This document shows positions 44,946 to 55,400 of a stretch of DNA of 64,000 nucleotides, piece by piece. Each line of letters opens with the position of its first letter. Position 1 is the first letter of the stretch. The DNA comes from Ectobius pallidus (Eukaryota > Arthropoda > Insecta > Blattodea > Ectobiidae). Under the pieces are notes generated by a model. It had not been told where the DNA came from. It saw only the letters and a program-made list of their open reading frames with translations, and searched no databases. The DNA lies in assembly GCA_964059195.1 (NCBI GenBank), contig CAXKWD010000002.1, forward strand, positions 53,222,923 through 53,286,922, written 5' to 3'. The translations under genes were made by a program, and so were the position numbers.

Positions 44946-45306
44946 GAATATTATAGGAGAAAAATTCATCCGACATTGGGATTTGAACCCAGAACCTTTG
45001 GCTATCCGTGCCAATGCTCTACCAACTGAGCTAAGCCAGAGTTCACTTCACAGCGCCAGAAGGAACCTCTCTCTCCTATGAATGATTGCCCTAATGGTCT
45101 ATCTCACTGAAAGACAAATTACGTCATATGCAGTACTGTGTGGCACACTAATTAGTGATTTTTGTGACATTCAAGATGCATATATATATATGCATTCATG
45201 AACCACAGATTGTCCCTGTTGGACATTACATGAGAATGGCACGGTTGGCCAAAGGTCTTGGGTTCAAATCCCAGTGATGTAGGAATTTTTCACCTATAAT
45301 ATTCTC
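44946..45306. mobile_element. Foldback element with tRNA-like arm (second copy, right arm deleted)
   Basis: The left arm 44946-45118 matches the left arm at 10435-10611 along its length. The right part (45237-45306) keeps only the 3' half of the tRNA-like sequence and the closing AATATTCTCC. Between them lies ATGAACCACAGATTG, also seen beside the 10.4-kb copy. Confidence 0.85.
44969..45040 (-). tRNA. tRNA-like sequence in foldback arm (anticodon position GGA)
   Basis: 72 nt on the minus strand. TCTGGCTTAGCTCAGTTGGT opens the D arm, the anticodon stem TTGGC/GCCAA encloses ACGGATA, and the T arm contains GGGTTCAAATCCC. The acceptor is paired TCTGGCT/TGTCGGA with mismatches. Part of a repeated element, so probably not a functional tRNA. 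Confidence 0.5.
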
Positions 45307-45407
45307 CTGGTAGAACAGTTGATTTGGCATTGGCTGTAAGTTCCGAAATTCGCGGGTTCGGGTGTGAGAAAATTCGACTATCCTGTTATCTGTAGGCCTA
45401 GATTTAC

Positions 45408-45728
45408 TAAAACTAAAACTAAACTCCGTGTCGCTACATCCCTGGAAGGACTTGGCCTACCACCCGACCGCTGCGTCATCTCCCGTAGGCAGATGGCAGG
45501 ATTGGGGGGCATGTGGTCAGCATGCCGACACCCACGGCTGTTAATGGTGGTTTTCTTGACCGGAGCCGATACTTCTCTATCAAGTAGCTCCTCAATTTTG
45601 AATCACGAGGCTGAGTGCTAGCCTACCAGACCTCCCTACCTCAGAAAAATCCGAGGAGGTACCGGGAATCGAACCCGGGCCGACGGACCTGTAGTCAGCG
45701 ACGCTAACCACAAGACCACGCCGGCGGA
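45408..45728 (-). mobile_element. tRNA-derived SINE (family S1) with target duplications
   Basis: On the minus strand the head (about 45659-45728) reads CCGGCGTGGTCTTGTGGTTA with an A-box, then CGGGTTCGATTCCCGG with a perfect B-box. The body runs to a short (TTTTAG)n-type tail at 45408. An exact 11-bp duplication CCTAGATTTAC flanks it (45397-45407 and 45729-45739). A second, more diverged member is at 53686-53885. Confidence 0.85.
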
Positions 45729-45739
45729 CCTAGATTTAC

Positions 45740-46350
45740 ATGCATGCAAAAGAACACATGTGGGGAAATTTTCGTGCACATTGGTGACTGTTATAAGCTT
45801 ATGTAACAATACACAATCATCGTAAGTTACATTTTCTTTCATAATTAATATGTAAAGGCCTAGGGCCTGCTTATTTCGCCATTATTTAGATGGCGGATTA
45901 TGAACCATTTCACGAATGATCATGGGAATGGCGGCCAGTCGAACCCCTAGAAGGTACAGAAGATCCTACCATTATGGGCTGACGACTACAGAAGGTGTAG
46001 TTTTTTATAGTAGCCATCTACAGCTGAACGTGGAATCCGAACCACGGCAAAGAAACAAACATAAATGAACAAAGTGAGATGGTGAAATGTTTATAATCTA
46101 ACGACGCCGTTGTTTTTAATGGAACGTTATGAGACTTACAATTACAAGCTTTGAACATTTCACTAGATTGGTTGGTCGTTGTGCAATGTCACCTGTACAA
46201 AGATATCATAGTATTTAAAGATTCCCCAAATGATCGATCTTAGTCAGCAGTCAATTCAAATTTTTCCGAAATAACTACTTTTTTTTTATTGCTGTTGTTA
46301 TTAAGTGCCAGTATGGTACTTTATGAGATTGTGTGGTGGACGAAAAAATG
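45740..46350. other. Gene-free stretch
   Basis: AT-rich sequence, no supported gene or repeat. Confidence 0.45.
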
Positions 46351-46388
46351 TCTGTCCGTCTGTCTGTCCGTCTGTCCGTGTGTCTGTA
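46351..46388. repeat. (CTGTCCGT)n simple repeat
   Basis: Alternating CTGT and CCGT words immediately before the satellite array. Confidence 0.9.
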
Positions 46389-46677
46389 CGCACCATAACT
46401 CAAATACGCTTTTTCGGATTTTCATGAAACTTGGAAAACACATTTATAATGTCCATGGGAAGAACCCTATTGATATTGAACCAAATCGGTTCACCGGTAT
46501 CGGAGTAATGCCCAATTTAGTGCCTATTTTAATAGATTTATTTTTTATTTTTTTTTTATTAATAATTAATAATTAAGTTTATTACAAATTACAAATTAAA
46601 AATACAAATTGATACAAAATTATTACAAATACAAATAATATACACACAATTTGTACAATTTGAAAAGAGTATTATTT

Positions 46678-46708
46678 GCCCCGCATGAGCATAGCTCGTG
46701 TTCGGGGT
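46678..46708 (-). other. Conserved hairpin in the LINE 3' UTR (copy 3)
   Basis: The outer stem is CCCCG with CGGGG and the inner stem is GAGC with GCTC. Relative to copy 2, one outer pair changes from A-T to C-G, a compensatory change. Confidence 0.75.
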
Positions 46709-46948
46709 CAGTTCAGTCATACTAAAATTATATTTTTAAAATTATATAAAAAAACATACATATTAGAGTTTTAGGTAAAGAATAAGAATAAAAATAAATA
46801 AGATTGCTTATATGAAATAAATGCATGAACAAAGATACGAAAAAATAAATTACAGTAACATAACAGAGTTACCAACAAAATACCCATTGTTAAAAATAAA
46901 AAATTTACAGTTGAGAATGATTAACATAAAAAAGTGGTAAAAGTACAA

Positions 46949-47317
46949 TTACAAGTTAGATTTAATCAAATCGAGTACTCTTTTTTTAAACAATTTATTG
47001 TTTAGTGGTATCATATTAGGGTTTCTTCTAGTAAAATTGTTGTACAGCCTTGGTCCGAAATTTATACTATGCCTTAGACCTACTTCTGTAGCACACTTTG
47101 GTTCGAAAAGAGGACAAGAGATATTATACCTCCTTGTATTATAGTAGTGATTTCGTGTTAAGAACTTTTCATGATGTTTATGGAAATAATTTAATAAAGT
47201 GTAGGAGTATAATTGTTTAATATTCAATACGTCAAAATCTTTATATAAACTTTCAGATGGATAGTCCATTGATTTTTTTAAACATATCTTGATTATTCTT
47301 TTCTGCAACAACGACAA
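46949..47317 (-). pseudogene. C-terminal fragment of LINE ORF2
   Basis: About 122 residues. SLLQKRIIKICLKK, YSYTLLNYFHKHH, YNTRRYN, FEPKC.TEVGLRHSINFGPR and LYNN match the ends of the frames at 28071 and 6942. No RT core remains. Confidence 0.85.
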
Positions 47318-48010
47318 TGGGCGAAGTGCAGTCTGACATATCCCACCCCATCCTATTATTCCATATTGTATAACTGATTATATTAGAAAGGCGCCATAGC
47401 TCAATTACGCTGTATGGATTTCCATGAAACTTGGTATACGCCTTTATGACGCCCAAGAGAAGTGCCCTATTGAATTTAAACCTAATCTGTTGACCGGTAC
47501 CATAGTAAAACCCAATTTAGTGTATATTTTAAAGGAGCAATAACTCAAATACGCTTTATCGGATTTTTATGAAACTTCGTATACGCATTTATAATATCCA
47601 TGGAAAGACGTCTATTGATATTCGACCAAATAGGTTGGCCAGTACCGGAATAATGCCCAATTTAGTGCCTTTTATGTTAATATATAAGAAGTCGCGATAA
47701 CTCAGATATGCTTTATTGGATTTTCCTGAAACTTTGTATACCCATTTACAATGTACATGGGAAGACGTCTACTGATATTGGACAAAATCGGTAGACCGGT
47801 ACCGGAGTAAAACCCAATTTAGTGTCTATTTTAAAGACGCGGTAACTCAAATACGCTTTACCGGATTTTTATGAAACTTGGTGTACACATTTATAATGTC
47901 CATGGGAAGACGTCTATTGATATTGGATAAAATCGGTTGACGTGTTTCGGAGTAATGCTCAATTTAGTGTCTATTTTATGGTAATATACGTATTCGAAAG
48001 AATTTATGAA

Positions 48011-48936
48011 ATGCACATCAGTTATCATGACAACATAGTCAATTGTTTTACTGTGATCTTATAAGGCTTTGGCAAATAAAATACAGTTAGCTATGACAAA
48101 TAACACTATTGCTTTACATGCGCTTATCCAACTAGACCGTTAAACTGACTCAGGTGGCTGAGATGGTAACGTATTGGCCTCACATTCTGGAGTTCCATGA
48201 TTCACATCCCGAAACCGGCCAATTTGACTTTTTTTATTCTGCATATCATAACTGCAATCATAACTGATTAAACAAAAACATACTGGCACTTTGTTAGATC
48301 AGTTTACCTGATTTTATTTTTTGGACAGATTGGTAGAGTGTACCTCTATGGAAACGGTAATCATTAACTAGGGACAGGTTATTCTCTCTGTAACAAAGTA
48401 TTAAGGTATTGTAACATTCATTTGGCAATAGGCTAGAGCAAGTTTACGGACCAAGACTATATTAAAAATATTGCAGTTATTTGCACAACGTGGCTGATAA
48501 ATTATGTAATAACTCAATTTATGTAAACTTTTCACAATACTGTAATAATTAATTTTAATGAATGCAAATGGTCATCCAACATGAAAGTGAGGATAATGAA
48601 ATAGCGTCACAGCCACCTTGTTTCGTCTCCAGTTGCTAACCTACGTAATAAACATCCGCTTTGAGGAACATGTTAAGGAACCAAGCGATCATAATTCAAA
48701 CGTTTTTGTGCAATAATTTTAACGGAAATTTGATATTTCTATTGGTCAATACATAAACAAATATATCTTGTTTCTAGATCGTTTAAGTATTTTATGTTTA
48801 TTTGTTTGTTTTGGATTTGAGATTTCATATTTTTATCCACACGTACAAAAGCAAACAGATACACTGTCCGGATAATAAAAAAATATAGTTCCTATATAGT
48901 TTTTTAGAATGACGGGACCTTAAAGCGGATATACGA
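48011..48936. other. Gene-free stretch with a worn tRNA-like block
   Basis: AT-rich. Around 48155-48225 an A-box-like GTGGCTGAGATGGTAACG and B-box-like GTTCCATGATTCACATCCC are about 50 bp apart on the plus strand, suggesting an old SINE head. Confidence 0.35.
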
Positions 48937-48957
48937 AGGTGGATCGAAAAGTAACGC

Positions 48958-48958
<1 letters not shown>

Positions 48959-49012
<54 letters not shown>
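48959..49012. repeat. (TA)n microsatellite
   Basis: About 26 TA units inside the mariner 3' UTR. Confidence 0.95.
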
Positions 49013-49015
<3 letters not shown>

Positions 49016-49074
49016 ACAAAAAGTTTAATAGGTACAATTACAAACAAATGCACACATGAAGGGACATCTTTTGT

Positions 49075-49257
49075 CTATTTTCCTACATAGTCGCCAACTT
49101 TCTCTACACATTTCTCCCATCGTGATACCAGTTTCAAAATACCCTGTTCATAGAAGTCCGTTCGGCTGGAGTATAGCCATCTGCAGACTGCTGTTTTCAC
49201 TTCTGCATCTGGCGCAAAGCGTTTACCGGCCAGGGATTTATTCATAGGACCAAACAA
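49075..49257 (-). pseudogene. Mariner transposase C-terminal fragment
   Basis: The minus strand reads FGPMNKSLAGKRFAPDAEVK, AVCRWLYSSRTDFYEQGI and WEKCVEKVGDYVGK then stop. This matches the family pattern FGPL...LAGKRF..D.EV..AV..WL....DFY..GI..LV.RW.KC....GDYVEK of mariner (DD34D) transposases. It ends at its natural stop; the catalytic domain is missing on this strand. Confidence 0.85.
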
Positions 49258-49265
49258 ATGAATTA

Positions 49266-49390
49266 AATACTCGCCCCCATGTCAAAATAGCTGTTTGTGA
49301 GAAGATCAACAAATTTGGTTGGGAGGTGCTCCAACATCCTCCATACAGTCCAGACCTGGCACTGTCGGACTTTCATTTTGGTGACAATCT
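49266..49390 (+). pseudogene. Mariner transposase catalytic-region fragment, inverted
   Basis: The plus strand reads NTRPHVKIAVCEKINKFGWE then VLQHPPYSPDLALSDFHF. This is the stretch containing the third catalytic Asp of mariner (YSPDLAPSD). It should be followed directly by FGP..., which lies on the opposite strand at 49257. Confidence 0.8.
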
Positions 49391-49394
49391 AAGT

Positions 49395-50242
49395 AGGCAG
49401 GTAATATTTTGCATTGTATAATTTTAATCTCCGCAATAATAAACGTACGAAAATATCCGATTTGACTCTCACGATTGCGAATGATTTACTAGTTTCTAGT
49501 TATTCTATGCGTGCAGTACTCAATAAGTTAATCTAGCATAAATGAATGAACGAATGAATGAATAAATAAATATATAAATAAAAATATTCGAAGCCATGAT
49601 TTCCCTTGTCTCATTTAGCCACGACAGAAGACGTTAACTGTTAATTACGTAAAACTTTAACTGTAGACTGATAGTGGTTCATCATTTTCTTACATCACTC
49701 AACCGTTGAGTGAAATTGAAATAGAAATAAAAAAAAAGCAGTTCAAATGAAGTAAGGCAGTGTGCAAGTTTGCAGAATCGATGGGAGTACATTTATTTTC
49801 TGTCACTTTTACAGTTGTGAGGAACCACAACCACGGTTCACTGTGTTAATGTGATAACTGTTTCCTCGATTTGGCATAATGAAATGGTTAGAGATGGCAT
49901 AGAAGCAGAAAAGCTTCTAATGCGATTTGATTTGGCTGAAGTTGAGCACGTCATCGCGGGAAAAGACTTGATTGAACATAAGTGGCCGTGACGGCACCGT
50001 TACGGACAGGCCGGCGACCTGCAGGAAGGAAGGAAGCGCAGCCGCCTAGAAACACGACCCGTTCATTTGTTTGTTCCCTGCTTGCCAAAATTATGCAACC
50101 AGCCCTCCCTAACAACAATAAAATGTTGCAAGCGAGAAACTAGGTGACAATCTCCTAGTTTACTTATGCTAAAGCCTAGTAATCACCACTGTTATGTTTA
50201 CAGCGACTAGAATAGTATTTTTCAGTCACAAGTTCAACAACT
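49395..50242. other. Gene-free stretch
   Basis: AT-rich with one GC-richer run (about 49985-50060) that lacks exon features. Confidence 0.45.
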
Positions 50243-50250
50243 GGTTCAGC

Positions 50251-50363
50251 CACGGACGTCCGCAGAAATTTTGCCAAGGAGGGGCAAATGAACAAATTAT
50301 TGACATCACTGTGCTTTTGTTGCTACAAATACTTAAATTATTATTTTTATTGATATTATTATT

Positions 50364-50395
<32 letters not shown>

Positions 50396-50771
50396 CACTG
50401 TAATTAGACCTATGGTGATGGATACACAGTAAAAATTTACTGTAGTACACTCATATGACTTTTTCTACCCCTTACAATTTCACAGTCAGGCCTTCTATTC
50501 ATACAAAATGGGACAGACTACATCCATTGCTTTACCTTCATTACAATAAATTGTTTGGCTAGAAATATCAAGTTTTGTGGAATTAATTATTCCTGCATGC
50601 TCATATCTAAGATAGTCAGCTGTTACAAACATCTCATATTGTAGTATGTGGAAACGTAAGTCTCACAGCATATTAGTTGCTTATAGTAATTTAGTTTACA
50701 GATTTATGTGTAAACAAAATTTCCAGAGGGGGGCAGCTGCCCTACCTTGCCCTCCCTTCCGGACGGCCATG
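50251..50771 (+). mobile_element. hAT-type MITE, family 3 (copy 2)
   Basis: A 521-bp element with TIRs CACGGACGTCCG and CATGGCCGTCCG (inward) and an 8-bp duplication GGTTCAGC (50243-50250 and 50772-50779). It aligns with 5084-5583. It contains an (ATC)n expansion at about 50366-50394 that copy 1 lacks. Confidence 0.85.
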
Positions 50772-50779
50772 GGTTCAGC

Positions 50780-52820
50780 GCGATCTCGTTTTTTGCACTA
50801 CAGAAGACTCTAAATTCATAATTCGTATAGCCCACATCGTCCATAATCCCTTCAACCTTGGATAATAATCTTATAAAGGTTTAGAAATGGACGGCGGCAA
50901 ACCGTACAGATCTGTAAAATTGCTTATGGTATTTTGAAATGTAAACATTGTTTAACAGAACTCTCTCCTTCAACTTGAATAACTTCGTGCTTGCCTGTTA
51001 AAGTTCAATTTAATGTTCTTACATCGTAAAGAACTATTTTGAGCTTTCATGAAAAGTAAAATGTGTTTTCAAGATTTATTTAAAATGTGAAGCACATTAT
51101 TTTCTACACCTTTCATGTTCTAACACGAGTAAGGGACTCCATTGCAGAACTGCACATTTCGTGTAAGACTCATGCCTTATTATTCGCGAGAGAAGTTGAG
51201 CTTGTGGATGATGAGATAGTAGCATGTAAAAGAAATTATTGAAAAAAAAGTTTCAAACAAGTTATTGTTCAGTATTTTAGTAGCCTAAGTTATATACAGT
51301 TAGTGAAAAAAAGATAGCCGTTTCTCATGTAAAAATTCAAAATTTCGTAATGTAAAATAGTGGCAACATCTCCATGTTTAGTGTCATGCCCCTGGGAGAT
51401 TTATATTTATATTCACAATACAATGTTAACAACATCTTTCTGTGCCTAAGTTTGATCTTTTTCTCCATCCATCTCTGTCAATCCAATTATTTTGTAGCTA
51501 TCTTTCTTTCATTCCTGTACTGATCTCCTGCACCCATGAGTTTTGACGCATGCCTCTACCTCTTCTTCCAGGTGGACACCATTCCCGTGCCCTTCCTGGT
51601 AGCCTGGGAGATATTTAACCAAAATGCAACATTCAACATAAAGTTTCTCACATCTCAACTTATTTGTTTTTCACCTAACTAAAGTTTTATTTCCTCTCAA
51701 TTTTATCGGAAATAGCTTACACTACATTGTTCAAAATGTGCATATTTATTGAAAAACGAAAGTGAATTTGTTAAAATTACATGATATAAAAAACGTATGA
51801 ATTAATTTAATTTATTTAATCTTCCCATAGTTATGGGTTGCCTACACAGACAAAGAGTACCAGAAAAGAAAAAACATACAATAATACATTGAAGGAAGCT
51901 AAAGAGATCCTGTGAAGGAGAACTGCAGAGCTACCCTGAGCTATTTAAATCCTTGATGCGACTAGTAGAAAGAAAGTTTGAGGCCAAAGTGTTTTATTTA
52001 AATATTACACTGAATGCAATTCAGTTCTCATGACATTAATATTGTTTGCAGTTTTTGCATAGGGCTTTGGCAGTTGCATTTTACTGAGTTTTGACAAATA
52101 ATTATAATTAGAGAGGCTATCGATATAATTAGTTTTTGTAAATCAATAACGGAGTAAATAAATATCGGATGTGATGCATCAAATAGCTTTTTCTATCCTG
52201 GGCATGGATAATATTATTTTCTCACATTGCATTTTGATTTAGTATAAAAGGGTATTGTGGGGAGAGCGTTTTCAATTGTCTTAGCCTGAGTTTATGCAAC
52301 GATGGGTAGCGAGTATGCTATGGCAGAAGTCTGTAAACAATTCTGTCAACTGATACGTTATTCATCGCTATAGGCTTTGTTTTAGTTGAGAAGTAGGAAT
52401 GTTTATTGTAAGCCATAAGCATGTAAAAAGATGGAATATTTTTAGTCCTATGTGCACAGTAAATTATGTTACAGAATTTGGGGGAAGATTGTGTTAAAGT
52501 GATATTGATTTTCTTTTGATTTTAGCTCTGAAATGGATGTATGGCAACATGAAAGCTGGAAATAAAATATCCCGTAAAGACAGTACAGGAATTTTTGTTC
52601 CTTCTTACTTCAACTCCCAATAGGCATGCTGTGTAAAGGCAATGGGTTGCAAAATTACAAGCCCGGTGGTGACAAAAGTCATATGTAGCGTTTTCTGAGG
52701 GAATAGTTTGAGTGTAATAAGTCGTTCTTCTTTACTTGAAACTCTAGATACCTTTATAAAAATTTATAGCTTGAAAATCATAAGTAATCCATACTTTAAT
52801 TTTGAAATACACGCAAAATA
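50780..52820. other. Gene-free stretch
   Basis: AT-rich. Around 51400-51610 the minus strand has a worn frame that reads like a LINE C-terminal tail broken by stops (HASKLMGAGDQYRNERK). I see no host exon I would defend. Confidence 0.4.
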
Positions 52821-52825
52821 CAAAA

Positions 52826-52854
52826 CCCGAACGATATCGGGCATTTTCAGCTAG
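52826..52854 (+). mobile_element. Helitron-like 3' terminus with hairpin and CTAG
   Basis: CCCGA and TCGGG form a stem around ACGATA. Nine bases later comes CTAG followed by T. Hairpin, short spacer and CTAG|T is the canonical Helitron 3' end. The 5' TC end is not located, so element length is unknown. Confidence 0.45.
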
Positions 52855-53685
52855 TTAATAATATAAATACAGAAACAAAAAGTAATAAACGAACATACAA
52901 ACAAATAAACCCTCCTACATTTCATGCAATATTTGTCTAATTTTGATATAGACCGAATGGCAGCTGATCAATGTGTGTGTGAAAATATTGTTGAAGACAT
53001 ATAGATCTACTCTGTTCATAAAGCGCTTAATGCTGTGAAGATTGTTTTGTATGGAACATGGTGAAACAAACAAATCAAGAATTACTGCACCTATACAATA
53101 TAACCGTTAACCGTGAAGAACGCCCTCTCGTGTATAAAAGCCAAGTCCGTGAAATACCGGGAATAAACAGTTTCTGATTACCTTATATGCCATAGAACTT
53201 GGAATAAGAATAAGATACGTAACCTATAATGTTATTTTTCATCGGTTTCGTGAACTTGGCGCAATTAACAAATAACTCAATTATTCTTTAGCTTATAATA
53301 TACATAGTGAGAGAAATATAATTTTAAACTTTTGGCAGGTATTCTTTTGGTATAAAAAATTTAATGTTACATTTGACACAAGTTAGTTTTGCGAGATTTT
53401 AAAAGTGTTGGACAGTGATAAATGCGACTAACTTCATACTATGAAGAAAATGATATATTATGAAGAAAATTACATCTGCTCTTAGACTCAGAGTTCAAAG
53501 TTGTGCAAAATTATTCCATGATATTCTACTTCCGCATTTAATGTTAGAATTTTATAAGCAGAGAAAACATTGTCCACACCTTGAAATTTCATGTTGAGCT
53601 TTCACCACAAAGACACCTCTGGAGGTTCTCAGAGTACAAAAATGCACTCTCAGAAAGAAATGTGTGTGTCTGTATGAACTTAATG

Positions 53686-53885
53686 GCATTACCATCCGAT
53701 CGCTGCATTACCTACCAATGATGGTTTCCGTAATTGGAGTCACTGCTTCTTAATCAAGTAGCTCCTCAGTTAATATCATTGGGCTGAGTGCAGCCCGTTT
53801 CAGACCTTCCTCCCTGAGAAAAATCCGAGGAGGTACCGGAGATCAAATCCGGGCCGGCGACGATAACCACGAGATCACGTAGGCC
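53686..53885 (-). mobile_element. tRNA-derived SINE, family S1 (diverged copy)
   Basis: Shares AAAATCCGAGGAGGTACCGG, ATCAAGTAGCTCCTCA and GGCTGAGTGC with 45408-45728 in the same order. The head is degraded (B-box CCGGATTTGATCTCCGG). Target duplications were not found. Confidence 0.7.
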
Positions 53886-53888
53886 GTC

Positions 53889-54627
53889 TTAGCATAGCTC
53901 GAAATAAATAAGAGATTTCATATTCCAGTCATAAATCTTCTACGATTCGATGCGGGTTTTTTTTTTTAAATCTTTCGAGGAAACCTCGAAAATACTCCAA
54001 TGATGTACTTATAGTATGCAATAAATTGTGTGTGTATTCAGTCAGTTATTTTTTGGTTTGCGTTATAAAATTTATCTGAAGGTTAGTTATAACCTAATGA
54101 CTCTACCCTAGTATTTGGGATTTTGAGTTTTGCGTCACCAAACGGTCTTGTGCGAGGCGCAGACAACTGAACGAGCACTCCCGAAAGCCTACCACTTACT
54201 TCATGCCCGAATGAGAAGGAAGATCCGTACTTAGGAGAGAATGTCATGAGATGTGCGTGTGTGTGTGTGTCACATAATATTTCTATAGCCTAGTATTAGA
54301 AAAAAACACAAAAATTTTCCCTTCTTCCAATCACATAATTTAATATTTGGTAAGATATGGGCAATGACATTATTTGTAGAGGAATGTGTCTTTCAGAAGA
54401 CACTTACATGCAAATTACAAGGTTTTAGATGTAGGACCTATTAGAAATTAACTGAATTTTACCTTTTAAGAAGTTAATAAAGTAAAAGTGGGCTGAAACC
54501 GAAGAACGGTTAGATATTTAGAAACATTATCCTTCTACAGTCAACTACCGACGTAGAAGAAACCAATAACGACTTAGGTTTTTATTCTCTTGTAAGCTGA
54601 CGAGTTGTTTTGTTTGTTATGTTTCAG
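53889..54627. other. Gene-free stretch
   Basis: AT-rich sequence with a short (GT)n tract near 54257-54270. No gene or repeat is supported. Confidence 0.4.
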
Positions 54628-54667
54628 GCACTGCCACTGGGTGTGCTGGTGCCTCGTTATCCTACAG
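54628..54667 (+). CDS. Candidate 40-bp internal exon
   Basis: A pyrimidine-rich tract ending GTTATGTTTCAG precedes 54628 and CCTACAG|GTAAGT follows; both splice sites are near consensus. All three frames are open over so short a block. In the frame that would continue from 20880 and into 57786 it is Cys/Trp-rich (HCHWVCWCLVILQ). In another frame it reads ALPLGVLVPRYPT. It could equally be a non-coding exon. Confidence 0.3.
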
Positions 54668-55125
54668 GTAAGTTGGTAGCACTACATAACCACAAACAAA
54701 CCACAACTATTTTAATTGCACAAGGCCATCTCAAATTTAGCTTTTGTTTTTGCACAGCAATGACCTTTAGGATAACTGGAGCAAAATATGGTTTATAGAA
54801 ACAACAGACAACGCTTCTGTTGATAGTTCTGAAATATTAACTGCATTCCTGTCTTCCATTATAAATTTCTTTGACTGACGAGTAAAGAACATTTTTTTAA
54901 TCACACAGTACGACCAAAACCTATTGTTTATTAAGAACTTGCAAACTGTTCGTTCTTACTAAGGGTGTCAGTAATATTTTATAAAAGCTGCACCAGTATG
55001 TACCAATTACCATTTCCTCACAATTAGTTTGAAAGAATCTCTGGAATGTTTTATTAAACTAACATTAACACTTTACAGGAGTTTCAAGATCCCTGTTATA
55101 AAATATCATTATAAGTGAAGTTAAG

Positions 55126-55400
55126 TCAAAGGAGCTCCCTGTACAAGCCGCGGAGACCCTTAGAGTTTCATAAGGTTAAGGCTCTCATATTTTTAGATAA
55201 TCGGTAAATCACTGGTTACACACCGATCCCAGCAGAAGGAATGCTCCCAGTGGGTCTGTAGAAAGCTGAATCGACACCAGGGCCATAGTGCCAGCAGAAG
55301 GATTAGGCCTATTGAAAACGACCTCATCTGAGATAAAATCCGTGACCTTCTGGTTTGCCTCAACCAACTACACCACGGTTTACCCCACATATTTGTATCT
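55126..55400 (-). mobile_element. tRNA-derived SINE (family S2)
   Basis: The minus-strand head at about 55330-55395 has A-box GTGGTGTAGTTGGTTGAGG and a degraded B-box (GGTCACGGATTTTATC). The body ends with the CTTAACCTTATGAAACTC / GGGTCTCCGCGG block at 55140-55190, also present at 31225-31345. Confidence 0.6.

Larger units (their letters stand above)
46530..47385 (-). mobile_element. 5'-truncated LINE inserted in the satellite array
   Basis: Same family as the 27.6-kb element. The minus-strand 3' end has an A-rich/(AATT) tail (about 46530-46580), then a UTR with the hairpin and the C-terminal coding part. The 5' cut is near 47385, where satellite sequence resumes at GAAAGGCGCC. Confidence 0.85.
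46389..47985. repeat. Five-copy satellite-like array, about 150-bp unit, interrupted by a LINE
   Basis: The marker CCCAATTTAGTG (or GCTCAATTTAGTG) falls at about 46511, 47511, 47656, 47813 and 47957. Each unit holds AACTCAAATACGCTTT, GGATTTTTATGAAACTTGG, ATTTATAATGTCCATGGGAAG, TATTGATATTGGAC, and CCGGTACCGGAGTAA. Subtracting the LINE leaves about 150 bp between the first two markers, so the period is even. Confidence 0.9.
48937..49390 (-). mobile_element. Mariner element remnant with an inverted segment
   Basis: From the left: a TIR-like GGTGGATCGAAAAGTAACGC, a long (TA)n tract (48959-49012), the minus-strand C-terminal transposase region, then at about 49262 a segment read on the plus strand that should precede it. 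In an intact element both coding pieces lie on the same strand, so one has been flipped in place. Confidence 0.8.

Noticed and set aside
49262..50400. Asp-rich minus-strand frame near 50370
   Set aside because: Produced by the (ATC)n microsatellite inside the hAT MITE.
51560..51610. Possible 27-bp exon (CTTCTTCCAG acceptor, CTG|GTAGCC donor)
   Set aside because: The same region on the minus strand reads like a broken LINE C-terminal tail, and the donor is weak.
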